Assembly: GCF_000967495.1 (NCBI RefSeq)
Contig: NZ_JXXU01000001.1
Span: forward strand, 265,788-329,787
Length of the DNA stretch: 64,000 nucleotides
Origin: Vibrio neptunius
GTDB taxonomy: Bacteria > Pseudomonadota > Gammaproteobacteria > Enterobacterales > Vibrionaceae
Reading direction: 5' to 3'
Below the pieces are notes generated by a model. It did not search any database. It worked only from the letters and a program-made list of their open reading frames with translations, and was not told the origin of the DNA. Position 1 is the stretch's first letter. Each line of letters opens with the position of its first letter. A program made the position numbers and the translations under genes. Below are positions 50,460-58,347 of this stretch, piece by piece.

Positions 50460-51188
50460 TTATTGCTCTTTGTAGTGGCCGAACTTGTATTCCATCTCGT
50501 TATTGCGCATTTCCCCAAAGAAGAAACGGCGAACATTGGCTTTAAAATATGTCATGCCCATTTTGAACATACCCTCTTGATCTAAGCGACGAGGGTCAAA
50601 ACCAAACGTCAGGTTCAACAAGCGGAATCGCCACGTCTTGCTGGCGCGTTTCACATAGTCGCAGTCTTCACACAATACGATTTGCTGATCAAAGCCATTC
50701 AGTTGTTCATGTACGCGTTTGGTCGAGAAAATACACGCCCCTACCGCGGTGGGGAAAATAAACTGCGTTGTAAACAGACCTAAGTTAAACAAACCATAAC
50801 CTAGCTTGTGCACCACGGGCAGATCTTTGGCACCCATATACACACCCGCAACCTCAAGCTGCTTTTCTTCTAACTGGCTGACGGCGTTGGCTAAGAAGTT
50901 TGGCGCTAGTCGCACATCGGCATCGAGAAACAACAAACGCTCATGCTTAGCCATAGCGGCGCCCGTATTACGCCCTAGGCTCACACCACGCGTTTCCATC
51001 TTATGCACCGTCAGTGCAGGTAGAGAAGCCTCATACGCGCTGGCCACTTCTCTTGTCGCATCTTCGCTGTCTGAGTCGACAAGAATCACTTCAAAATCGC
51101 GATGTGTCTGCTTGCTCAAATCTTCCATCAAACGCCCAATGCGCTTTTCTTCATTCAAGGTAATAACAACAATACTTACTGGTCCCAT
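50460..51188 (-). CDS. Glycosyltransferase family 2
   Basis: A 242-aa GT-A fold enzyme with the nucleotide-sugar motif VSIVVITLNEEKRIGRL and the metal-binding LFLDADVRL. A hydrophobic C-terminal third may associate with the membrane. GAGGAGTT lies before ATG 51188, which decides the start against one seven codons upstream. First gene of a pair with the DedA/LssY gene. Confidence 0.9.
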   Translation of the reverse strand: MGPVSIVVITLNEEKRIGRLMEDLSKQTHRDFEVILVDSDSEDATREVASAYEASLPALTVHKMETRGVSLGRNTGAAMAKHERLLFLDADVRLAPNFLANAVSQLEEKQLEVAGVYMGAKDLPVVHKLGYGLFNLGLFTTQFIFPTAVGACIFSTKRVHEQLNGFDQQIVLCEDCDYVKRASKTWRFRLLNLTFGFDPRRLDQEGMFKMGMTYFKANVRRFFFGEMRNNEMEYKFGHYKEQ

Positions 51189-51527
51189 AATGAACTCCTC
51201 ATCAATCATTCACGATATGTACAATACGCGGGTGAGACTTAATCATTAGTGAGGAGAATGTTCAGATTCGGTTCAGATTGAAGGCCTGCTTTGGATACTG
51301 TAATGTGAGCCAGTGGCTCTTTTTGCAACCAAGGCTAAGCCACTGAAAGTATTTACTCAAAAGATGACCAGTTAGATGGGTTTCCTATTGCGGGAAAAGC
51401 AAGACAGTGATAGTATCCGCGCTCGCTTGAAGAGTTACTACCAATTACTCGAAAGCGTTTACCACATTCACGCGAGGTCGCATCGCAGAATGTGACGTTA
51501 TTTTTTTCATATTTGAGAGTAAATACT
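51189..51527. promoter_or_regulatory. Divergent region between glycosyltransferase gene and rplY
   Basis: 339 bp without a gene. It holds a direct repeat GTTCAGATT at 51260-51268 and 51271-51279 (11-bp period) and a small terminator-like hairpin GAGCC-agt-GGCTC-TTTTT (about 51307-51322) whose right arm could alternatively pair with AGCCACTG about 20 bp further on. That would suit an attenuator in the rplY leader but is not proven. Confidence 0.4.
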
Positions 51528-51806
51528 ATGAAATTTGAAGCAGTAGTACGTACTGAACTAGGTAAAGGTGCGAGCCGCCGCCTACGTCACGCTGGTCAAT
51601 TCCCTGCTATCGTTTACGGTGGTGAGGCTGCGCCAGTATCTATCGTTCTTAACCACGACGACGTTGTTAACCAAATGGACAAGCCTGAGTTCTACGAAGG
51701 TATCGTTCTAGTGATCGACGGCGCAGAAGTTAAAGTTAAGCCACAAGACGTTCAGCGTCACGCTTACAAGCCAAAAGTTGAGCACATGGACTTCATCCGC
51801 ATCTAA
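51528..51806 (+). CDS. rplY: 50S ribosomal protein L25
   Basis: A 92-aa 5S-rRNA-binding ribosomal protein of the short (E. coli-like) L25 type, with [16 protein letters not shown] near the N-terminus and [10 protein letters not shown] at the end. ATG 51528 is preceded by GAGAG. The region after its stop codon is duplicated 2,780 bp downstream, marking the start of the accessory mosaic. Confidence 0.97.
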   Translation: MKFEAVVRTELGKGASRRLRHAGQFPAIVYGGEAAPVSIVLNHDDVVNQMDKPEFYEGIVLVIDGAEVKVKPQDVQRHAYKPKVEHMDFIRI

Positions 51807-51810
51807 TTCC

Positions 51811-51946
51811 CTACCAAGGAATTAAATCGGATTTAATCCAGCCTTTTGCATATAAGATAATCGGACTTACCAACCGAGAAATCTAAAAATTCGAAACCCC
51901 GATGCTACCAACATCGGGGTTTCACCGTTTTTGGGCCCTCAAAAAC
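51811..51946 (+). repeat. 136-bp direct repeat, copy 1 (rplY downstream region)
   Basis: Identical base for base to 54591-54726. It begins 4 bp after the rplY stop codon and includes the rplY terminator. The flanks differ outside the repeat. With its twin it encloses the Hcp operon. Confidence 0.97.
51893..51923 (+). terminator. rplY terminator
   Basis: GAAACCCCGATG / CATCGGGGTTTC hairpin; a second identical copy lies at 54673-54703 within the repeated segment. Confidence 0.88.
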
Positions 51947-52134
51947 ACGGCTTAATTATAATAATCAAACACTTAGATTAACCATAGATTTTATGGGTGT
52001 CACTATGGTGTCGTTATGCAGTAGTCTATAACCTTCAAATTCTGCTTATTGTCAGCAAACAAAAAGACACTCAATTGAGTGCCTTTTTATAGTTAAGCTA
52101 GTTTCCCCAGCCTCGATAGCATCCAAGCCGCGTT
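51947..52134. other. Gene-free segment after repeat copy 1
   Basis: No gene. It contains one perfect hairpin with A/T arms, AAAAAG-CACTCAATTGAGTG-CTTTTT, at 52061-52090, able to terminate in either direction. The rest is AT-rich and unrecognised. Confidence 0.5.
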
Positions 52135-52360
52135 CTTACGAATCCCCTCATAATTTCTATATAAGACAATGAGTAGACGTGCATCGCTCATTCTGATCTA
52201 ATGAATTTCGCCAAAAACACACCGGATTAAATGGATTTAATAGGGAGCCCTAACCATGCGCTACATTCAAATTCTACAGCAAACTATTGAGAATCAATGC
52301 TCTGAAATTCACAAAAAACGACTTAGAAAAATTCAATTGGGACAGACACCTTAACAATCC
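52135..52360 (+). mobile_element. Internally deleted IS4-family element (short copy)
   Basis: About 226 bp nearly identical over its first 190 bp to the longer IS4 remnant at 62110. It retains the leader and the first 24 codons of the transposase (ATG 52256, MRYIQILQQTIENQC), then jumps to the junction sequence ATTGGGACAGACACCTTAACA and stops at 52354. No transposase function is possible. Its right end lies 10 bp from the last gene of the Hcp operon. Confidence 0.75.
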
Positions 52361-52370
52361 GATTTCTAAC

Positions 52371-52688
52371 CTAAGAGATCGCTCTGATAAGCGTCAAAAC
52401 CATGAAGATAAATACAAGAAGAACAATAAATATATTCAAATAATATGTGTTTCTTAATGAATCTACGTCACCTGGATCTTCCTTAGTCAACGTGCCGAAC
52501 TTCATCATTGGCTTTCCTTTGAAATAATTCCTCATGTGTAGTTCGGATGCAATAAAGGACAGCCCCCAAAGCCCAGCAGCTATTCCAGCGGCCTTTGGCT
52601 CGTAAAAGAAACAGGCTATCACGATGCAGATTTTGAAGGCTGTTAATACATTGAAGAGCTTGAGTACGTTATCGTTAGTTAGCTTCAT
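52371..52688 (-). CDS. Three-helix membrane protein, candidate immunity protein
   Basis: A 105-aa integral membrane protein with helices at about 11-29, 33-51 and 82-103 and a short charged loop (GKPMMKFGTLTKEDPGD). It overlaps the end of the 240-aa gene by 14 nt (ATGAAGCTAACTAA), so it is made with it. Being the last gene after an Hcp gene and an unknown cargo-like gene, it is best explained as the immunity protein to a toxin acting at the inner membrane or periplasm. This is inference from gene order; no family was recognised. Confidence 0.6.
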   Translation of the reverse strand: MKLTNDNVLKLFNVLTAFKICIVIACFFYEPKAAGIAAGLWGLSFIASELHMRNYFKGKPMMKFGTLTKEDPGDVDSLRNTYYLNIFIVLLVFIFMVLTLIRAIS

Positions 52689-53397
52689 TTAAAATGCTAC
52701 CTGTAGTAAATGCTGTGGCATTTTCCACCCGTGAAGATATGGCTTTGGATATGCCAAGTAAATTTAATCTGTATGCGGCACCTTTCCCAGCAGCATAGGC
52801 CCATGCGGGATTTAAGGTCTCATCAGAATATATGGTGTAAACATTGTCAGTATGAGACAGCAGTTCAAGTGGTTTGAGGTATGGCGCAGCAATCAAGGTC
52901 ATGTTAACGACAGTCATCACATCAGATTTTCTATCTTTAGCCGCTGCTGCTACATATTCCTGAAATGCATCATCCTGAAGATCAAGGTTTGCTCCCATCA
53001 TCAGACACTCAGCGGTTGCACATCTCGCTTTAAGTCTGACATTAAACGATTGATTGTTAACTGTCATATTTCGCCGATAGCTACCATCTTGTTGAGGTCG
53101 CTGTGAGTGGCGAATTTTCCGATGCCTCTCGGATGTTTTTACTGCACGGATACCGCCAATGAAGCCTAACTTAAGATTTTTCAAAAGCTGGCTGCTTTGC
53201 TCATAGTTGAGCGTTTGGTTTTGGTAAGCCTTCAGAATAGAATTCACCGCCTGACTGAATTCTCGTACTGCTTTTGAGTGCACCTTACGAGCAAGCTTTA
53301 GTTGTGCAAGTTGCATCAACGTCGCTGTGATGAACTGATTGGCTTCTTGCTCAAGTAACCAGTAGTTCTCATTCAGCTCTTGTCTGGAGCTGGCCAT
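52675..53397 (-). CDS. Unknown 240-aa protein, candidate Hcp-delivered effector
   Basis: No known family recognised. The N-terminal half is helical and basic (about 1-115), followed by RATAEC-like cysteines (CATAEC at about 126-131) and a C-terminal part with a moderately hydrophobic segment (VMTVVNMTLIAAPYLKPLELL, quoted as pattern, about 160-180) and a small-residue-rich stretch NPAWAYAAGKGAAY. The start is 2 nt after the hcp stop and the end overlaps the membrane protein gene. Position between hcp and a membrane protein gene suggests a type VI cargo toxin. Confidence 0.6.
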   Translation of the reverse strand: MASSRQELNENYWLLEQEANQFITATLMQLAQLKLARKVHSKAVREFSQAVNSILKAYQNQTLNYEQSSQLLKNLKLGFIGGIRAVKTSERHRKIRHSQRPQQDGSYRRNMTVNNQSFNVRLKARCATAECLMMGANLDLQDDAFQEYVAAAAKDRKSDVMTVVNMTLIAAPYLKPLELLSHTDNVYTIYSDETLNPAWAYAAGKGAAYRLNLLGISKAISSRVENATAFTTGSILNEAN

Positions 53398-53399
53398 TG

Positions 53400-53906
53400 T
53401 TACAAACCTGCTGCATCTTTCATGCTTTTTAATCCATCAAGCCAAGATGAGAAACCATTGGTGGTCGCAGCCAAGTGCTTCCAGTGAATATCACGATATG
53501 AGATATCAACGACTTCCTGCATTTCAGATTCACCAAAGTGGGCAACGTTTGGCATCTCAATATGGACGTTTCTGATCAGTGCACCTATCAGATCGATTTC
53601 GTAAAACTTCTCTTGTACGCCACCTCTCGGAGAGTTGCGATAGAAAGTAAGCTTACATTTAAGCTCAGAACCGTCTGAACACGCTTGCGATATTAACGGA
53701 CTAGACTTATCAACTTTCTTGACTATCTGCACAGGAGAGTGAACGGAACGATTCTCCCAAGCCATATTGTGAGAGAACCCTAGAACGGTAATCTCGTCTT
53801 CATGACCAAGCTGATAGCCATTGCCCATTGAATCGGGAGTGTTACACGCTGTCGAAAGTCGGCCACCTTCAGTACTTTCAATTGTTAGGTAAGCAATTGT
53901 GCTCAT
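53400..53906 (-). CDS. Hcp-family type VI secretion tube protein
   Basis: A 168-aa Hcp family protein: MSTIAYLTIEST at the start, HSPVQIVKKVDKSSPLISQA matching the conserved tube-protein core, FYEIDLIGALIRNVHIEMPN and VVDISYRDIHW. Hcp hexamers form the inner tube of the type VI secretion machine and can carry small effectors in their lumen. ATG 53906 overlaps the preceding gene stop (ATGA) and has AAGGA upstream. No other T6SS structural gene is in the window, so it is an auxiliary, orphan Hcp. Confidence 0.82.
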   Translation of the reverse strand: MSTIAYLTIESTEGGRLSTACNTPDSMGNGYQLGHEDEITVLGFSHNMAWENRSVHSPVQIVKKVDKSSPLISQACSDGSELKCKLTFYRNSPRGGVQEKFYEIDLIGALIRNVHIEMPNVAHFGESEMQEVVDISYRDIHWKHLAATTNGFSSWLDGLKSMKDAAGL

Positions 53907-54163
53907 AGTATTTGTTCCTTGATTTTCTTTAAGCAAATAGTACCAGTTTCATCCGATAGCACATCGTTGCATAATAACTGCTGTATTGGTGTAATTATCG
54001 GCTTAAAAGGTTTTCCAGTCGAATTAAAGAATTCCACTGTCGCAACTAGATTATTTTCTGGAGTAGAAAGAGAGGAGTGAATGTTATGTTCCCTCAACCA
54101 AAGTTCAAGGTTAATCACCGCTTGATGGCTACTAATTTCACGCTTTACTGGACATGAACACAT
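53903..54163 (-). CDS. Unknown 86-aa protein coupled to hcp
   Basis: A small protein of no recognised family (begins MCSCPVKREISSHQ, ends KKIKEQIL). It has four cysteines, no signal peptide and no membrane helix. GAGGAG precedes the ATG, and the last codon overlaps the hcp start by 4 nt. Its constant coupling to hcp would fit a chaperone, adaptor or regulator, but the sequence does not say which. Confidence 0.65.
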   Translation of the reverse strand: MCSCPVKREISSHQAVINLELWLREHNIHSSLSTPENNLVATVEFFNSTGKPFKPIITPIQQLLCNDVLSDETGTICLKKIKEQIL

Positions 54164-54184
54164 ATTACACTCCTCTAATAAGAG

Positions 54185-54316
54185 TTAAGCTAAGAAAGCA
54201 AGAAAATCACGTTCTTTACTATTGATACCCATAGCCTCTTCTGATGATTCAAGATCAAGACTTGGGCCCGTAGGGGGTTCGTTTGGACCATTAATTTCTG
54301 AACGTCTTTTACCCAT
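54185..54316 (-). CDS. Small ORF, 43 aa, first in the hcp operon
   Basis: Reads MGKRRSEINGPNEPP at the start and SKERDFLAFLA at the end; 43 codons with a good ribosome site (AAGGATGG) before the ATG and only 21 nt to the next gene. Hydrophilic, proline-rich N-terminal half and a short amphipathic C-terminus. No family recognised. Too short to be certain it is translated. Confidence 0.5.
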   Translation of the reverse strand: MGKRRSEINGPNEPPTGPSLDLESSEEAMGINSKERDFLAFLA

Positions 54317-54564
54317 AATTCCATCCTTAAATGTAAAGTAGTTTGGTCGTTAATGAGCTCCACTTAAATCCAGTACAGCCGGAAAAAATTTATATTCAAA
54401 TCTATGATTTTTTAAGTAATTTATATATAAATTCATTTTCACAGAAATAAAGTTATAAATAGAAATGGGCCTATCTATGTAGTAAGAGTCATCTCACCTC
54501 AAAGAGCATCCTACATAATACAGAGATAAATTATGCGCGAACCACAAGTTCAGCTTTCCTAGAA
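54317..54564 (-). promoter_or_regulatory. Promoter region of the Hcp operon
   Basis: About 250 bp of strongly AT-rich sequence upstream of the operon on the minus strand, without an ORF. AT-rich promoter regions of acquired secretion genes are typical H-NS targets; here that is inference from base composition only. Confidence 0.4.
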
Positions 54565-54590
54565 ATCTAATTGGGACAGACACCTTAACA
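54565..54590 (+). repeat. Junction sequence, copy B
   Basis: ATCTAATTGGGACAGACACC followed by TTAACA, abutting the second 136-bp repeat. Related copies lie at 52331-52360, 60671-60700 and 62585-62614. Confidence 0.8.
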
Positions 54591-54726
54591 CTACCAAGGA
54601 ATTAAATCGGATTTAATCCAGCCTTTTGCATATAAGATAATCGGACTTACCAACCGAGAAATCTAAAAATTCGAAACCCCGATGCTACCAACATCGGGGT
54701 TTCACCGTTTTTGGGCCCTCAAAAAC
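54591..54726 (+). repeat. 136-bp direct repeat, copy 2
   Basis: Identical to 51811-51946, including the rplY-type terminator hairpin at 54673-54703, though no rplY gene precedes it here. It marks the right border of the Hcp island. Confidence 0.97.
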
Positions 54727-54815
54727 GCTCTCTATTCTCTTCAACTTACTGAAACTTAGCCACTACCTGAACCCACCACTATAACCATATCATTTATAGG
54801 TTTATTAAGTCATGT

Positions 54816-55049
54816 ATGAGGGTGCCTCCAAGAACATCTAAACGGTTTGCGAGTAAATCCTACATCAGTGTTGCACTTCCTATTAAATCGCTTACTAGTG
54901 AGGCTGCAGAAATGGATAACAAGACTTTTACCGAGCAAGAACTGCTTGAAGGATTAGATGCTTATACTGCACATGCAGATGAGTTGGCGGAGCTGGTTGA
55001 GGAGGAGATGGCTTTAGATGAAGTCGAGGAAGAATGCAGCCACGGCTAA
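54816..55049 (+). CDS. Small acidic protein, possible antitoxin-like tail
   Basis: A 77-codon frame. The better-supported start is ATG 54912 (GAGG 8 nt upstream), giving a 45-aa very acidic protein with ELLEGLDAYTAHADELAE. That pattern recalls C-terminal tails of some AbrB/MazE-like antitoxins, but the DNA-binding part is not recognisable, so it may be a remnant. No toxin gene is adjacent on the plus strand. Confidence 0.45.
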   Translation: MRVPPRTSKRFASKSYISVALPIKSLTSEAAEMDNKTFTEQELLEGLDAYTAHADELAELVEEEMALDEVEEECSHG

Positions 55050-55115
55050 AGTGATCATTCGCAGCTGCTTATCTTTAAATTGGCCTGAAGGACTAACTCA
55101 TTTTTGGACAGAAAC

Positions 55116-55141
55116 GCGTTAGAGTTTAAGGTCTAACACGC
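55116..55141. terminator. Hairpin downstream of the nuclease-like gene
   Basis: GCGTTAGA / TCTAACaCGC imperfect inverted repeat, 48 bp past the stop of the gene at 55189. No clear T-run. A similar layout (TGGACA then a hairpin) occurs at 56421-56454. Confidence 0.45.
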
Positions 55142-55188
55142 TCGATATAGATTAGAATAAGTATCTAGAAACCCTAGATGCTTGTTGG

Positions 55189-56127
55189 CTATACTTCTAC
55201 ACTCCAATATGCCTGCTCTCGATAAGTTTTAAAGATAGGGTTAGTGAAAATATTGTAAACATCACCGTACATTGAATACTTTATTTCAGACTCTCGCCCT
55301 TGTTGCTTAGCATAATCAATCAAAGCCTCGTAACGCTTGATGTATTTGTACGCAACCGCAATACCATCAAAGTTATTCAAAACTGAAAACAATTGTACTT
55401 TTTGTGTAGAAGTAGTCTTTCCTGCAAAAACACTTTTGATATATTGACAAGCGGAGAACTCATCTCCCAACATAGTAGCTTTATGTAAATCACGAAAAGA
55501 CTGCTGGTTTGCAGAAAATCCACCAACATGGTAGTGGATAATACTTTGCAACAACCGAAAGCAATCTGATTCTGCTCTTTTGACAAAAAGGGCAAAAGGG
55601 TCATCTCGTTTGACAGCGATTCCAACTTCCATAATGTGATCGTAGATAGCCTTTATCCTTTTTGCATCATCATGCTCGAAGATAAGATCATACAATTCAG
55701 TTTCTTTCGCATAAGAAATGAGCTTTGGCCCACTAACTAACTCAATAGGAATAGTCTGCTTAGCTTTCCATTGGTTGAACCAGCTAGTTTCTTTTGCCGA
55801 TAATTGTATAGGTATACAAAGAAACCACTTTTTCATTTGAAAATCACTACCGCTCATGGCTCTTTTAAATGACTTTCGTATCTGATCCTTTTGAGTATTA
55901 CCAACGCCATCAATAAAGTATTTACATTGATATACATCTATGGGTGATACACCTAAGTTTCCAACATAAATATCAATACCTCCATCGCCTTGGTCAACTC
56001 TAATCCCTTCAACCACATCTTCTGGGAATTTTTTTTGAAGAATATCCACACAAGCACTTTCAAATGCCTCTCGAGCTCCTGCGATATTCCCAATGATTCG
56101 CTTTAGATCTGACCAATCTGAATTCAT
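55189..56127 (-). CDS. PD-(D/E)XK nuclease-like protein, candidate defence gene
   Basis: A 312-aa protein. Residues about 10-120 resemble a restriction-endonuclease-like fold: VDQGDGGIDIYV (Asp52 in GGID) and VYQCKYF (Gln67, Lys69) match the D...QxK signature of PD-(D/E)XK/Mrr-type nucleases. The C-terminal 180 residues are helical and unrecognised. It has the same orientation as the OLD/UvrD pair but is 368 bp away and has its own hairpin, so it may be a separate system or a third component. Confidence 0.65.
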   Translation of the reverse strand: MNSDWSDLKRIIGNIAGAREAFESACVDILQKKFPEDVVEGIRVDQGDGGIDIYVGNLGVSPIDVYQCKYFIDGVGNTQKDQIRKSFKRAMSGSDFQMKKWFLCIPIQLSAKETSWFNQWKAKQTIPIELVSGPKLISYAKETELYDLIFEHDDAKRIKAIYDHIMEVGIAVKRDDPFALFVKRAESDCFRLLQSIIHYHVGGFSANQQSFRDLHKATMLGDEFSACQYIKSVFAGKTTSTQKVQLFSVLNNFDGIAVAYKYIKRYEALIDYAKQQGRESEIKYSMYGDVYNIFTNPIFKTYREQAYWSVEV

Positions 56128-56495
56128 GCTATTTTATCTCCTACTATTCTGTAGCTAACTCTTATTAGCCGACAAATTGTCGTTTTTTCGAGTACATCAT
56201 GCCCTCTCACTCATATCAATTCAATTATTAATCAATTGGTTAAAGCACTCAAAGGGGTACTAGACTACAAAACATTGCCTAACAATGGAAACGCTTAGTG
56301 TTGAACTCCATCAGATAAATTTGAGAAGGGCGAACTCTGATTAACAAGAGATTAGAGCGTCAAAGATCCAACGGATAAAGGAACACTTTCGTGTTTGAAA
56401 ATGCCAACTGTAAAGATTCTGGACAAAAGTGAGCTAGAGTATTTACTCTAGCTCGGCCTATTTGGCTTAGAAAAAGTCTAGAAAATGACCTCTAA
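56128..56495. other. Gene-free spacer with perfect hairpin
   Basis: 368 bp without a gene. GAGCTAGAGT-attt-ACTCTAGCTC, a perfect 10-bp stem at 56431-56454, lies 41 bp past the helicase stop and may end its transcript. The rest (56150-56400) probably includes the promoter of the nuclease-like gene; nothing specific was recognised. Confidence 0.5.
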
Positions 56496-58346
56496 CTAAA
56501 TCAGTATAATTTCATCTTTATCAAACCATTCAGCATCAATCGCACGATTCTTGACTGCTAAAGGATCTTGTGAGTAAGCAACAACAGCAAGACTCTTCTC
56601 TGCTCTACTGCATATTACATAGAACAGCCTTCTGGTTCTGGATAGGACTGAGTCTATACCATTTTCCTCATTTTTCTTATCTGTAGCCGACAGATTCTCA
56701 GCACCAAAGAACTTCTCATACTTGAAAAGAAAGCCCTTTGAGTCTTTGTCATCTATTACTGCCAAAACGCGATCAAATTCCAATCCTTTAACTCCCTGAT
56801 GAGTGGTGAAACCTAACTCGCCTGCGACATATTTAGCATAGTTTTCAACGTGGCTCAGTCTTGCATCAAGTGCTGTATCCCAAGCTTTTTGGTTGGAAGG
56901 TGACTCAACGTCCTCTGCAAGATCTGCGATACCTTCCACTAAAAGGTCGTTCAAGATATCGGGGATTTCTAACAGTTGATGCTTTTCTATTAATAACAAT
57001 AATTCTCTGAGGCTAATATCATTCTCCAGCAAAGTTCTAACCTTACTAACTGCATCCTCCACAGAAGCTAATAGAGCTATCGGATCTGCAAGGAACTCTT
57101 TATTCTCTCCTCCGATCAAATGAGAATATTTCTTAATAATTCTCATAACCTCAAAGTCATTTTGTTTACGAATCGCATGAGCTAAAGGTAAAACCTGATG
57201 AGTACAAAATTTAAATGTCGAACTCGTTCCATTTAGTAAGGAATCTCTGAGGCTATCCTCCGCTGACAATGGAGTGAAAAATTCGTCAAACTTTCCTCTA
57301 CGAGCCGCCATAGCATGTTCAAGCGTTAACGTTTTTACCTGACTGGCATCTTTCCAATTCTCATCATCAGTTATAGCTCGCATCTGCTCTCTTATATGCG
57401 CTTCAACCTCTGATTTATTTTCGTTGGGTGTCTGGGCAATAAATAAGCGAACAATACCTTCTTCTGCATCTGGCTTTTCAGTTTGTTGTTTGCCATCATC
57501 CTCATGTCTAATTTTGTTAATTAGCCTGATAACCCTTTTTGGACTCCGAAAGTTGGTTTTCTTTTCAGGAGTTTTCCAGTTCTCTGGTAGACTTGTCGCT
57601 AAGTCTTCTTTACCTCCGCTATAAATTCTCTGCATAAGGTCACCAAAAAGACCTAAAGAAAAGCAGCCCGAATGATTTTGCTGGGTCTGTATAAATGCGT
57701 CCATCAGCCCTTTATTTGTATCCTGACTCTCGTCAATCAGTAATATAGGGAACTTGTTAACTAACACTTTTTGGAACAATGGCTGTTCAGTTAAAAATTC
57801 AGTGGCAATTTTGATTACCTCTGCATGTGTCAAAGCCCCTGTTGTCAACCGTGTGCTAGTTGGGCTGTATGTAAAATTCTGTACTATATCGAGTTTTTCT
57901 AACCGTTTTAGTTTTGAATCTCTACTTCGAGCGTTTTTTACTGCCGTCTTAGCTGATTTGTCTCTTGCTTTATCAATTTTTTCTTGTAATTCAAAAATAC
58001 TTGCTTTTAGATCGGCGTCCAACCATGTCTTTATATCGCTCGTAAATGGCTTAATTAACTCCCAAACAAAGCTGTGTATGGTAGAGACAGCAAATATTGG
58101 ATCGTATTGAAGGCGATGCTTAATCTCTTCACAAGCAGCATTAGTGTAGGTGATAACGGCAATACGCTGTCCTGCTTTTATAAACCTATGAAGGCCATTG
58201 TCACGTACCGCCTGAAGAACATTTACAAGAGTTCGCGTTTTACCCGATCCAGCTCCCGCGAATAATAAAAAACTCGTAGGATCGTCAATGTTTAGATATT
58301 GATAAATCTCTTTATCAACCTCTTTAAGACTATGAGTATCTACCAT
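56496..58346 (-). CDS. UvrD/PcrA-like helicase of a Gabija-like defence pair
   Basis: A 616-aa superfamily 1 helicase with Walker A FAGAGSGKTRTL, motif Ia ITYTNAACEEI, motif II LLIDESQDT, a GDLMQRIY motif and C-terminal TTHQGVKGLEFDRV and RTRRLFYVICSRA. The ATG at 58346 is one base after the stop of the OLD gene (TAACATG) with GGAGG upstream. OLD plus UvrD-like helicase is the composition of Gabija (GajA/GajB) and class 2 OLD systems; this protein is somewhat longer than typical GajB. Confidence 0.85.
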   Translation of the reverse strand: MVDTHSLKEVDKEIYQYLNIDDPTSFLLFAGAGSGKTRTLVNVLQAVRDNGLHRFIKAGQRIAVITYTNAACEEIKHRLQYDPIFAVSTIHSFVWELIKPFTSDIKTWLDADLKASIFELQEKIDKARDKSAKTAVKNARSRDSKLKRLEKLDIVQNFTYSPTSTRLTTGALTHAEVIKIATEFLTEQPLFQKVLVNKFPILLIDESQDTNKGLMDAFIQTQQNHSGCFSLGLFGDLMQRIYSGGKEDLATSLPENWKTPEKKTNFRSPKRVIRLINKIRHEDDGKQQTEKPDAEEGIVRLFIAQTPNENKSEVEAHIREQMRAITDDENWKDASQVKTLTLEHAMAARRGKFDEFFTPLSAEDSLRDSLLNGTSSTFKFCTHQVLPLAHAIRKQNDFEVMRIIKKYSHLIGGENKEFLADPIALLASVEDAVSKVRTLLENDISLRELLLLIEKHQLLEIPDILNDLLVEGIADLAEDVESPSNQKAWDTALDARLSHVENYAKYVAGELGFTTHQGVKGLEFDRVLAVIDDKDSKGFLFKYEKFFGAENLSATDKKNEENGIDSVLSRTRRLFYVICSRAEKSLAVVAYSQDPLAVKNRAIDAEWFDKDEIILI

Positions 58347-58347
58347 G

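Noticed and set aside
51811..54726. Integrase-mediated genomic island with tRNA-type attachment sites
   Set aside because: No integrase gene and no tRNA gene are in view, and 136 bp is long for a core attachment site; only a duplicated border can be stated.
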